NCBI RefSeq assembly: GCF_022605725.1
Contig: NC_065553.1
Coordinates: 8,370,001-8,434,000, forward strand
Source of the DNA: Anthonomus grandis grandis
Taxonomy: Eukaryota; Arthropoda; Insecta; Coleoptera; Curculionidae
Direction of reading: 5' to 3'
Length of the DNA stretch: 64,000 nt
The stretch's first letter is position 1, and each line of letters begins with the position of its first letter. Shown in pieces: positions 1 to 11,800 of the stretch. The position numbers were made by a program, and so were the translations under genes. The notes below the pieces were generated by a model. It worked only from the letters and a program-made list of their open reading frames with translations, was not told the origin of the DNA and searched no databases.

Positions 1-439
1 GGAATTATCCATAACCTATTTACTACATGCAAACGTCTCTGAAAAGGAAACAAAAATGTCATTAATAAAATTTAGCGACCTCAGTGTTAAACGGAGAGAA
101 AGTGTAGCAGATTTGGGTCCTCAAATAACTGATTTTGTTCCAGAACGATAAACGCCAAGCATATGTGAGGGCCTGATAATAATTTGGGGAAGACGTACTG
201 TTCTTCGGGTAGTTTTTTTTTTATTTTGATAACATCATGACCAATGGTATTTACTTTTTCTGCTATATTTCACAAATTATCAGTTTTTTCTATAGTCATA
301 ATCTTACATCAAATCGCAAAATAGTTTTACTACTAACCAAAACTCTTTATTTTATTCTTGACATGTATTTCGCTAACGATGTTAACGAGATCATAACTAA
401 ACTAAAACTGCTTACAAGTGGCTTTATATTATTCTAAAG

Positions 440-951
440 AGGTAACTAATAGAACGAAAAATCCGATGAAGCATGGCTGAACAAATCTGAAACATTAACT
501 AAACTATACAATTGACTATTACGGATGGGAACTTTATCTCCTAAGAATGGTTTTTTGATTTTAATCAATTCGTCAATTAATCTCATAATTCAAGTAAATT
601 AGCCTTTGGCTAGACTTCACCTATTTACATAATTGGAGAATTAAATTATTGACTTTCGAAATAAAATGTTGGCTGTTGTTGACTGAAAAACATTTATAAG
701 TAATTTTAATATCTCAAATCGCTTTAGCAAAAACTTTGTTGCAAGTTCGAGATCCTATAGTGGAGATAATGTTATTGCCAGCCTTACGGATTTTTGGTAA
801 ACAATATAATTTTGGAATTGTTGGGCTCAAAAGATGTAACTTGAATTTGTCTGAAGAGGAAACAAGATTTTTGGAATCATTTAATGCTGTCTTAATCTGC
901 GAAATCATTTTTAATAAAGGATTCTTAGAAATATTTTTCTATGAGCCTTAG
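440..951 (-). pseudogene. Penelope-like element RT fragment
   Basis: Read on the minus strand, 714-908 encodes a short piece containing PKLYCLPKIRKAGN, which fits the conserved xPKLYGLPKIHKxG block at the start of the Penelope-like (PLE) reverse transcriptase. Farther downstream on the same strand, in broken frames toward about 440, pieces resembling the next PLE block (a serine-rich 'NSQHFISKV' stretch and a degenerate 'DVTNLF' motif) can be seen. It has no intact frame and no terminal repeats that I can find, so it is a dead fragment. A longer PLE copy lies at 62.4-63.5 kb on the same strand. Confidence 0.6.
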
Positions 952-1191
952 ACCTGCACTTGAACTATTTCTTAACTTAGAAATACCATATACAATCCTT
1001 ACACAGGAACCTTAATAACTCTTGTGCGTTAATACGTAGATTAAGATACATGTTAACACTGAATAGCATTGAAATGTTATACTTTGCCTACATTCAATCA
1101 ATTATCAAGTACAGTATAATTTTCCGAGGGACATAGAAGACTATAGAAGCTATTATAGACTATATAAGACATTCATCAACTGCAACAGCTC

Positions 1192-2545
1192 ATGAACGTT
1201 GAACTCAATAACTTATTCATCTGGCTCTGTAGAAATAAACTAAGTTTAAATGCAAGTAAAACCAAGTTTTGTATATTTGGCAAGAAATCTAGATTAAGTT
1301 CTATAGACATGGGCAATATACAGATTTCTGTTAATGGGGAAAGTATTTTGTATGCCAAAGAAATTAAATATTTGGGAACAATTTTCGATGCCAATCTGAA
1401 TTTCCATGCTCATGCAGATTATATAATGAGAAAATTTTCAAAAAAAAGTTGGATTTATCACAAGAATTGGAAAAAAATTGTCAATGTACATCAAATTAAA
1501 ACTTTACAACGCCATTGCTCTTCCTCATTTACAGTTCTGTTCAACATTATTGTTTAACTTGCCACAGTATAGAATTGACCAACTAGAAAGAATTCAAAAT
1601 GGGGCTATGAGATTGATTCTAAATTGTAATCGTTACACGCCTGTTGTCTCTATGTTGGGTGTCCTAGATATGTTGTCTGTACATCAAAGAATTTTGTATA
1701 ACGTTTATTTGTTTATTTTTAAATTAAAACATCAGATGCTCCCCGATTATATTTGTAATAAATTAAAAGTTTTTGGAGATATACATAACTATAATACGAG
1801 AAATCGTATAGACTTCATACTAGTCGACAGATGTAACACAACCCAAATGCATAATTCAGTTCTATACAAAGGTTTAATCCTATTTAACAACTTGCCTGTT
1901 AACATCAAAAATTGTATTACTTTGAATCAATTCATAGGGCTCTTGAGAAAATTTATTATGAATAAGTAAAATTGTGTTTGTTATTTTATTATTTTATTTT
2001 AATTATGTAGTTTATTAAGTTTTACTATAGTATGCATTGTTTCCGCTCCAATCATCATCTTGAATGTTGGTTTATCTGTTGACTGGGTATTTTTGGGCCA
2101 ACCGGGATACTGGTTACAGCTTCTTGGAACTACCGAAGCATTTCTAAGTGTTACACGGGAGGACCAATGTATCTAGTCAGCAAGGTCAACCAAGTTCCAA
2201 ATGTGTGTCATCGGCTGATTGCAACCGAACCGACTCGATCAACCTGAGTCGACATTATTTTCATTATTATAAGGCAAACAACAATTAACTGTGCTTTTAA
2301 TAAGTGGACAAGGAAATAATGTTTAAAATAATGTTTAGGTTAAGTCTAGTTTTAATTTATGGTCTACCTCTGACAGGATATTTCTGGAACCGGGATGCTG
2401 TTTCTGGATTACCGAGACCATCCATGGACAAACCGGAGTGTCCTGATACAGTTATGGCCAACTTATACTTTTACTTTATTTTTATTTATGTTTTTATTGA
2501 ATATAGCTTTTGCTAAATAAAGATATTATTTATTTATTTATTTAT
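1192..2545 (+). pseudogene. 5'-truncated non-LTR retrotransposon (jockey/CR1-like RT C-terminus) with 3' tail
   Basis: Two overlapping frames, 1192-1557 and 1478-1969, together give the C-terminal third of a non-LTR reverse transcriptase. The first has the post-palm region (LSLNASKTKFCIF, then the KYLGTIFD block). The second has the thumb and tail (ERIQNGAMRLIL, HNYNTRN). A frameshift near 1480-1550 joins them, so the copy is dead. Everything upstream of the palm is missing, as expected of 5' truncation during target-primed reverse transcription. After the stop at 1969 comes an untranslated stretch ending in an AATAAA-like signal and a (TTTA)n tail at about 2515-2545, a typical non-LTR 3' end. 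Confidence 0.75.
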
Positions 2546-3112
2546 AATATTTTTAGATGCCAAAACAAAATCATTAGATGTAAGCTGCGTTTGGGACCTA
2601 GGGACTCTTGTAGGAGTCACTTAGAACTCTGACAGCTCCTTGACTTTCCTATTTTTCCTTGGTTTGTTTTTTTTTTAAAGGGCACAGCACCTAGTTGTCA
2701 ACAAATTCTGAACATTATACTGATGGCATGGCCATAGTAACCAGAAGCAGAAACTCCAAATCCCACTACATCATTCTACCATCTGTGAACGAAAGGCACA
2801 TATTATAGAGGGCGGTGAGGGCTTAATTACTGCTATCACAAAATGAACAATGTATCCAAAATTTCAATCCTCTTAAAACAGCAGTGATGAATTTGTGACT
2901 AGACAGGCTAGTTTTGCTTTAACAGTATACAGATTCGTGTTGAATCCAAAACTAAAGCACTATAAACCATTTCTTCCCGCCGTTCTATCTGCTGGACCGT
3001 TTTAATAGGTGGTTTTTGAGCTTTGATTTGACAATTTCTACATTTTTGGAGGCAAAAAGATGTCTCAAAATTTGACACCTTAAATGTCGTGTCCAATTTA
3101 TCTAAAAATTTA
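2546..3112. other. No gene recognised
   Basis: Short spacer between the non-LTR 3' tail and the DIRS-type element. I see no coding signature, splice pattern or repeat that I can name. Confidence 0.5.
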
Positions 3113-3144
3113 GCAAAAACTATAATATTTATATTATATTTCAC

Positions 3145-3297
3145 ATTTGGTTTCCAATATATAACACATTGTAGTATATCCACGTCAGTGCTCAGGTCCA
3201 CAACGTTAAAAAAAAACTTTTTTGGCCGGCCCTGTATCTCCCTTTACCTGCGTTCCCTCCGTTCTATCCTCTCTAGGCTTTGTCATTATTCATCGTT
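3145..3297 (+). repeat. DIRS left inverted terminal repeat
   Basis: This is a near-identical reverse complement of 5021-5171. It includes the TTTGGCCGGCCCTGTATCTC block and a CCTTTACCTGCG block. The few mismatches sit mainly in a short A-run and near the inner end. Inverted rather than direct terminal repeats separate DIRS elements from LTR retrotransposons. Confidence 0.85.
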
Positions 3298-3595
3298 GTG
3301 CGAAAGTGTTCACATACGTTTATAATACGGCTCGCCCTCTCAAACCTAAAATGCCGAAAAGAAAAAGTGACAAGCGCGTTTCTCGTCGGTCAAAAAAGTT
3401 ACGAAAAGACAAAAAAAAAAATTGCAGACAGAGCTACAGGATTGTTAGTTGTCCCATATTGGCCGTCCCAAGCGTGGTACCCTTTATATCGCCGATTATT
3501 AATTTCGGACTTAATTATTTTGAAACCATCTAATAATCTACTTCTATCGCCTTTTAGAGAGCCTCACCCCATGAGCTCGAGCCTTACCCTGGCTG

Positions 3596-4548
3596 TTGGG
3601 AAACTCTACGGCAAGCCTTTCGCTTAAGAAATACACCGGAATGCGCAGTATCAACTTTTATAGCATCATTAAGTGTAAACACCAGGAAGCAATACAACAC
3701 AACTTATTTAAGCTGGTGGCAATGGTGCAATATGGAAGGTATCTCTCATTTTCAACCCACATCTCACAATGTTTTAGAATTTTTACAAAAGCAATTTGAA
3801 AAAGGTGCCTCGTATGCTACTCTCAACACACATAGATCGGCCTTCGCCTTACTTTTTTCTTTTCCGAATGAACAAAATTTACTAATAAAAAGGTATCTAA
3901 GGGGAGTTTTCAAAATAAGACCGACATTTCCAAAATACAAAAATACTTGGGATCTCAGCATAGTCTTGGGTCACCTAGAAACACAACTAACCTCATCTCT
4001 ACCTCTCCCTAAATGAACATTAAAATTAGTTACGTTACTCGCTCTTACTACAGCACAAAGAGTGCAAACTCTCACAAAAATTAAGCTCAAAAACATCGAT
4101 ATACAGGGAAATGAAAAAGTTAATATATATATAACCGAAATAATAAAAACATCAGCCACTACTCTCATTTTCATTCTTTCGAGAAAAACCGGAAATCTGC
4201 GTGGCAACACTTTTGCGCTATCTGGAAGTGACATCGCCTTTCAGAACAGAGGCGAATCAACAACTCTTACTTACCTTTAAAAAACCTCTGCATCCAGCTT
4301 CCTCTCAGAATGTAAGTCGGTGGATTTAGACCGTCTTGCAACAAAGTGGTATAGACGTATAGGTCTACAAAAGCCATTCCACGAGACATGCTTCTACTTC
4401 GGCAGCATCAAGAATCGGGCTGAATATGGAAACAATTCGAGAGGCAGCTGGATGGACTGATAAATCTAAAATATTTAACCAGTTTTACCATAGACCGGTT
4501 ACTCAAATGTCAAATTTTGCAGACGCAATACTTACAACTGCAAATTAA
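3596..4548 (+). pseudogene. DIRS tyrosine recombinase (broken)
   Basis: This would catalyse integration of the circular DIRS cDNA. The N-terminal SAM-like domain is seen in 3732-4016 (FEKGASYATLNTHRSA, KYKNTWDLSIVLGHLE). The catalytic domain continues in other frames: box I arginine in TTAQRVQTL (about 4050), the HSTRHASTS box giving the H-x-x-R residues (about 4377-4405), and the nucleophilic tyrosine context FNQFYHRPV (about 4480-4500). It ends at a TAA at 4546-4548. An in-frame TGA at about 4014 and at least one frameshift near 4180-4280 inactivate it. All key catalytic residues remain readable, so decay is recent or moderate. Confidence 0.75.
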
Positions 4549-4833
4549 ATCATTACGCTATATATTATATAGTTTTTGTACTTCCTATATATGTTATAGA
4601 TATACGTATATGTATTATATTAAATAAAAATATGGTTATCTAATTGATATTTTGTTACAGAGTTATATCTATTTGTTATTACAATTAAGTATATCTATAA
4701 TTTAATTACATATTAACAACCATTAAGTTTAGTGAACAGATTGTTCTATTTTGTTTACATTAAAATAAATTACTTTAATTACCTAATGAACACTTTCTGT
4801 TAGATCGACACTTACTTTAAACATCTACAATGT

Positions 4834-4942
4834 GTTATATATTGGAAACCAAATGTGAAATATAATTAACGGATTAAACGACTTACCTTAAGGAAGTTCA
4901 ATCCAAATTATATGAACATTTGTTTTCCAATATATAACCCAC
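4834..4942. repeat. DIRS internal complementary region
   Basis: The first roughly 30 bases (around the TATATTGGAAACCAAATGTG block) are complementary to the left terminus at about 3135-3168. The following roughly 75 bases, from the ATTAACGGATTAAACG block, are complementary to the right terminus at about 5138-5214. In DIRS elements this region is thought to template completion of the termini during circular cDNA formation. The join inside it predicts the true element ends. Confidence 0.7.
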
Positions 4943-5020
4943 CCTTTCCAATTTTTTTTTTATTAAATAACATTAATAATAACAATAATATACCCCAATC
5001 GATCTAAGCACAACTTATAA

Positions 5021-5171
5021 TGACAAAGCCTAGAGACGACCGAACGGAGGGAACGCAGGTAAAGGGAGATACAGGGCCGGCCAAAAAAGTTTTCTTTTAA
5101 CGTTGTGGACCTGAGCACTGACGTGGATATACTACAAGATGTTATATATTGGAAACCAAATGTTCATATAA
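5021..5171 (-). repeat. DIRS right inverted terminal repeat
   Basis: Reverse complement of the left repeat at 3145-3297. It continues outward into about 45 bases that are missing from the left end but present, inverted, in the internal complementary region. Confidence 0.85.
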
Positions 5172-5235
5172 TTTGGATTGAACTTTCTTAAGGTAAACCG
5201 TTTAATCCGTTAATTATATTATAGTTTTTGCACAA

Positions 5236-5881
5236 GGAATCGGTATATTTTCAAAATTGATTGAGAATAAGTCCCTGCATTGCACCGCCGAGTTGCCTCC
5301 ATAAAACCATTTAATCAATTGAACTTTTAAGGGGTATAAACAGCCATAATGAAAAATATTTTAAAAAATTATAAGAGCACCTTAAGACTCAACAGTGCAG
5401 TATGCAGTCACACACCAAAATGAGGTCTACTGACTATGCCGTGCCGAAAATAGCAAATCAGACGATCGGAATCCGGCGCGCCGCTTATCAATTAGAAATA
5501 TATAATAATAAGCGTGAAGCGGTGTTGTTATTTATAATGTCTATGCGAATAGTCTTCTATTCGCTAACCTGTATAGTGTATTACATCGGCTTACTCGAAA
5601 CTTGTCCTATGCCTTCTTTATCAATAGACACTTCATTATAAAATAACCTCCAAATTTTTAGTAATTCCTAAGGTCTCGTTTCGTTTTGTTTACATGTGTT
5701 TTTTTTTCTCTAGGAATTATTTTTATTGCTCTATAATACTGACCTTTTGACTGAAGCACTCGAATCGTAATTTTTATGGGCACCATTGCCTTTAAAATGC
5801 GGTCGTTATCGCTTCATCAACTTCGCAATTAATATAACCCAATCTTCTACCAAGCACGGGTTATTCGATATAATATAAAAG
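5236..5881. other. Upstream region of zucchini; no other gene recognised
   Basis: Between the DIRS element and the zucchini start. A 79-codon open frame at 5402-5641 has no recognisable domain and I do not call it. The segment probably holds the zucchini promoter and 5' UTR, but no clear TATA or initiator can be picked out. Confidence 0.4.
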
Positions 5882-8800
5882 ATGACCAAAAAACTTGCCA
5901 TATCTCTCCTAATAACGATCACAACAATTCCACTAATACTCCGTTACTTTCTTAAGAGAAAATACGAGAAACTAGCTCGCCAATTGTACCAGAAAGACGA
6001 CACCAGTTACTATGAGTGTATATTTTTTGATTACAAGAATTTTCGCTGTAAGCCTCATTTGATTAACAAAGAGGAGTGTGGAGATAATTGCTCTTATACT
6101 CGATTGCGGAGATTATTACATTACATCGGCAGTGCCAAAAAAAGTATTAGCATGTGCATGTACATGTTAACTTTACAGCAAGTTTGCTCTGAACTTGTGA
6201 AAGCTAGCGAGAGGGGTGTTACTGTGAGACTGATTACTGATAAAATCATGGTGAAAACTTCTGCTGCTGGGTCGAATATACAGTATTTACAGAAGCATGG
6301 TAAGAATATTTATTTAATTTTCATACTTTATTTAATTTATCCATCAGGTATATAGTTTACTACTCAAGAAAGCATTCTAGTAGAGCAATGTTATACTGCC
6401 GTCCTAAGTCAGAACCCCATCTCTAAATTTTTTTTTTAAATTGAGTTATCAGCAAAAGTGAACTGGTAGTGGTTTTTTTCTTATCTGTGAATCCCGTTAA
6501 TCTGTTAAACCCCATAATTTTCATTTAAAATTGAGTAACATTTAAAAAATAATACACTGTAACTGCATAAAATAGCCAACATCCTAAGCAAAAAACTGGC
6601 ATCCTAGAATTCCTTAGATAGAACCTGACAAATGCACGGCGCGGGAGAGTAGTTCCGTGGTTATTTCTAAGCATTATGCACATGCCAGGTTTTTCCTAAG
6701 CTTCGGTCTTGATACGGATGTAGCTGCGAGGTTTTAAGTAGGCAATAACAACAAAATTCGCGGGAGTCTAGAAATATTTATTTAGTACTAATCAGGCAGG
6801 CATGTGCGTTTCTTGGAGAAATATCCTCAAAATACGTTCTCATATGAAGTGTACAGGAAGATCATTAAACAAAAAAACATTTCTTTTACCCAGCTTGGTC
6901 ACGAGGAATGTGAACTCTGCGAAGAATTTCACAATACGCAACACAATTCTGAATCACTTAAACTGGACTGTGAAAATTGTGATAAATGGAATACACATAT
7001 TCTTCAAGCCAAACGATCAAGGGAATTGTATCAACAAGATTGTGAAAAACCAGAGACAAATGACACTTTAAGAGTCTCAGTTGACTTACAAAAAATAATA
7101 ATGTTACCCAGGATTGAGATGTTCAAAAAGGCTATATTTTCCCAGAGATTAATTGCATATAATGAAAGTTTTGTCCCGATAGGTAAAAAAAGGAAACAAT
7201 CATCACCACATGCTTTGGCATGAAGTTGTGTCCGGTCGGTCTAAAGAAAACATTATAAGTTGTTTTTATTCCTTTTTCTTGCATAATAGAGATTATAAAA
7301 ACTTTGTTATTTGGCTTGATAATTGTGCATAACAAAAACTGGGCTTTCTTTACTTTTCTAGTTAATTTAGAACAGATTGCTGCAGAACAAATTGTGCTAA
7401 AATATTTTGAGACTGGACACACCTTCATGTCAGCAGATAAGCTTCCACCGACAGGTGGAGCTTTCACTGAAACTTCACAAAAAAATACATACGATTTCCA
7501 AGATTTTGTAAGAGCAGTTGAAATGGCGAATTCTGGTCGTGTAACTGTAAAATCAATGAATCCAACAGATTTTTATTTGTGGCCAGATTTTGTATCACAA
7601 CAAAAGCTTAGAAAAACGAATCCCCGTCCATATTTGAGTAATATTACACAAATAATTGCCAGAAAAGGCCAATTTAAACTTCAGTATATTTCATCAAAGG
7701 ACAACAATTTGCATGGGCTAGATTTTTTGCAAAATAGTAAAATTAAGATCGGTATAACTTTACCAGCTTTTCAAAAAGAACCAAGAGGCGTGACAAAAGA
7801 AAAAAAGGAAAATATATTAAAAAATGTAAAGAGTATAATTCCAAAAGAGCGTTTTCACTTCTGGGAAAATCTACCTTGTGATAGATAAATTTAAGATTTT
7901 GACATCTTTCAAAATCATTGTTTTTTGTACCACAAAGGTGTGTTGTTTTTTTGTTAAAATATTGATTTGTAATATTATTTGTATCAGTTTATTATTACGT
8001 AACAATATTTGTAATAATTGTAAATATCAGCCTTATTTGTAATACTGAAATGTGATGGAGTGCGTAATATAATCAATATTTTAATTTGTAACTTTGAAAT
8101 GTTACTGAAATAAGAATAAATGTTTTCTTTAGTAACCAGTTTTCTATTTAATTTCAGTACCCCAAATGAAAAGTTAACAAATTCCATTCAATTGAAGGAA
8201 AACCATATAAATTACTTTGTAACAATATGAAATACTTAATATAAACCACGTATTTACATGATCTGCTACAGATACCAGGTTTTATTTAAGTAATTTTCTA
8301 GAATTCTGAAAAAAATAATATGGCTCCAAAAAATATTTTTTAAATACATGTTTTTATTATTAATTAATATAAATAAGCTAATTTTTTGCTTATCTGTCCA
8401 AAAACTTTCATTACAACATTTTTAGTTCAGAAAACATGACATATTAACTGTTTTTTTGATTTTATTTAAAATTAACTTTTCTGTAGATGCGTGGTTCTGA
8501 CGTAGAACGGCAGTATAGTTGTTGTTACCAATAATCTATTTTATTTATTGATTCATTGGGCAGAAAGCCCAACATTACAAATATTTACTTGTATTGAAGA
8601 TACTACTCACATTGACCTGTATTTTTATTTTATTGACTTCAGAGTTGGTTTGTTAGAAGTAGATGGGGGCTAATGAGTCTCACATGAATGCATATACAAC
8701 AAAATTTAATTCTAATAAATTGGGTGTATGCATCCCCAAGAGTGCTCTTATGAAACGTTCAATCATCTATGAGGTTATCAAAATATACAATCACTTTAGA

Positions 8801-11800
8801 ATATACTAAAGGTCCTTAGTGTGATCCTTGTGGCACGCCAGATAACACAGGAATCTCTCTAGATAGATAACCTTGGATTTGAACAACTATTGAGTTCTGA
8901 CAATCAAACATGATTTAATCAAACATGATTTAATCCACTGTGGCAAGAATCAATAAACACCCAATCTCTTTACTTTATATAGTAACCTCTGCTGATTGAC
9001 CCTGTTGAAGGCCTTAGTCTGTGTACAAGGCATGGGCCTGAAAACCTTCCTCTATGAATCTGATAAGTTACAACTGAAAAGGAAGAGATTATGACTCTCT
9101 TTTCACTACCAAAATGCTATTGGTTGAAATTAGGTTTTCTTATTCAATAAATAGGTTCTTCATTCTTTTCAATTTCATTAAAAAATAATGTTAAGTAGGA
9201 TATTGAAAAATAGAAATGAGCTCAGAGGTCGACAGATAAAACTTCATCTCCTAGGTATATAAAAAATCTATTATACCTCAAGTAAATTATTGTATTGAAG
9301 AATTATTTAACTTAGGTTGAATTTATAATAAAAAAAATTTAAATTTATAATAAACATATTTATAATATAACGAAAGGTATCGTTAAAGATTTAAGTTCAT
9401 CTTTGTTCTAAATACATGAATAAGCCTATTTGCCTATTTTCTTCTTCTTTTAAATGATTAAGTGTGAGATTTAGTATGGTCTAAATTAATAATAAGCAGT
9501 ATAAGATTGCTGCTAAAAAATGCTCACTATGATATAAAATACGCTTATTATAATGATATGAACTATCCGTAAAATGGTGAAGTTGGTATGAAAAATGCTG
9601 CCCTGTACAGTAAAATTTAATGACTTGATAAGGTTGTTATAGAGACCAAATTGTTCAAATAATAAATATGTTAATTTAAAAAAAAGGCTTTGCGAAAAAT
9701 TGATATAATATATTATATCTACCTGTCCCCTATCGTTGAGAACTTCACAATTGAAGGTAAAATTACAAAGATCATAGATCTTTTGGGATAGAATCCGTGT
9801 GGGTGAATTGACAAGTTGTTTTGAACTTTTGAAACTAAATTTTTATAAGATACTCTCAAACGATTTAGAAAAACTGCATAATATGGAAATTTCACAATAG
9901 TTCTCAACAGACATCAGGTCCCCTTTTTTATAAATAGGTGTGATTTTACCAGTCTTCCTTAATTCCGGAGATACACCATTTTTCAGAATTTAATAAAAAA
10001 TATGTGCTAAAGGTCTTCTCAAAACACGAGAAGAATCATTAAGAAAAAAGCTTGGGATTCCATCAGAACCACACATATATTTGTTTTTTAGATTCTTACA
10101 GGCCATCAAGACATCATTAGGAATAATTGAAGGAATATCTATTAACTGAGAGCAGACCAGACTCAGAGTTTGAATATATGTTGTTAATATATGAAAATTA
10201 ACATTTATTAAATATTAATTAGAAAATTATAATTGTAGAATATTCATGAACTTGCTGATATAGTAGAGCTAGGCCTGGATTACCCATGGGGCTAGAGGGG
10301 CTGGAGCCCCGGGCCCCGTCAATGATTTTTACGTGCCATGTTTTGCACACTCTTTAAATTTAGTTGGAGAATGTGCTGTTGACGATTGCCTTAATGCTAC
10401 AAAGTTTTTTAATTTTTTGCAAAAATTGTATGCTTTTTTTGGGTCCTCCACACATCAATGGCATTTGCTTTTAGATAATATTGGCAAAAACCTTACTGTC
10501 AAGTCGTTAAGTACCTCTCGTTGGAGCTGTAGAGAAGATGCAGCAAAAGCGTTAGTAACAAGCTATGTCCAAATAAACAGCTGCTTAAAAATGATGTCGG
10601 ATGATCCATCAGAAAAAAAAGACACCAAGTTAGAAGCCATGGGACTTTCTAAACAAATGATAAAAATGGAGACTCTTGTAATGGCTACCTTTTGGAGCAA
10701 AATTTTAAGACTTTTTGGGGAAGCTTCCAATATACTTCAAAAGCCACGTCTGGATTTGTTGTTTGGTGAAAACATTTTAAAAGGGCTAATCAGAAGTGTT
10801 TCCTGTTTCCGAGACCAATTTGACTTGTTTGAAGAAGAAGCCAAAAGCTTACTACCACAGGAAGAATATGAGTATTCTATGGGCAGGTCAAAGCGACAAA
10901 AAAAATACCCGGACGGTAAAAATGGAAAATTATTGAATGAAAGAGAATTATTTCGCACGCAGTCATTTTTAGTAATAGTAGATAAGCTGGTCAATGAATT
11001 AGAACGACGGTGTAATGCATATTCAGATTTTGCCCAGTTGTTTGGTTTGATTTCAAAACTTAGCTCTAATGTATGTTTATCTAAATCAGAAGTTGAAAAG
11101 TTTTCTGCAAAAGTAATAAGCGTGTACGCAGATGACCTAAATATTAATTTAACAGATGAGCTGGTATTTTTCTCGGAACTTCTTAAAACCTCTTCCGAAA
11201 AAATATGCAATCCACTTGATCTTTTAAGATATATTTTAGAACACCAATTAATTGACACGTTTCCTAACGTATATATGCTTTTGAAAATTTATGTATCGAT
11301 ACCAATCCAGATACCAGCAAATTGTGAGTGTGAACGTTCCTTTTCCAAGCTAGTTTATATAAAAAATAAATATAGAGCCACAATGCAGGAGGAACGTCTG
11401 TCTTCTTTAACATTAATGTGTATAGAAGGGGACGTTTTGAAGGATTTAGAGTTTAATGACGTAATAGAAGATTTTGTAAAACTGAAATTACGAAAAAAGG
11501 TATTTTAATATTCCTATTTTCAAAAAAACCGTTTCTTTTATATAAGTAGTATATATGTAGTGTTATAAATAATATTTTTTGCATTTTATTTATAAGGGGC
11601 CCCTTGATCCTTTATTAGCCCCGGGCCCCATAAAACCTTAATCCGGCCATGAGTAGAGCAAGATATTTGCCACAGTAAAATTAAAAATCATGAATTTTTC
11701 AAAGATAATGTTTGTCATTAAATTTTAAATAACTAGTTAGTTAGTCAATAAATAGTTTAGTATATTTGAGGCTAGCAAATGTTTCTACCAAATAATTAAG

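Larger units (their letters stand above)
3135..5214 (+). mobile_element. Defective DIRS-type tyrosine-recombinase retrotransposon
   Basis: Inverted terminal repeats of about 150 bp (3145-3297 and 5021-5171) bracket DIRS-type coding remnants. After the left repeat, an ATG at 3351 opens a very basic N-terminus (MPKRKSDKRVSRR) like a DIRS gag start. It runs almost at once into the RT/RNase H C-terminus (LLVVPYWPSQAWYP, LLLSPFREPHP), so most of gag and RT is internally deleted. A tyrosine recombinase follows. At 4834-4942 lies a segment whose first part is the reverse complement of the left terminus and whose second part is the reverse complement of the right terminus. That is the internal complementary region diagnostic of DIRS elements. 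The flanks beyond 3135 and 5214 (a shared AAAAACTATAATA-type inverted match) make the exact ends uncertain. Confidence 0.8.

Noticed and set aside
5402..5641. 79-codon open frame upstream of zucchini
   Set aside because: No domain, no splice context, composition like surrounding non-coding DNA.
10737..11258. 173-codon minus-strand frame
   Set aside because: Shadow of the hAT transposase on the opposite strand.
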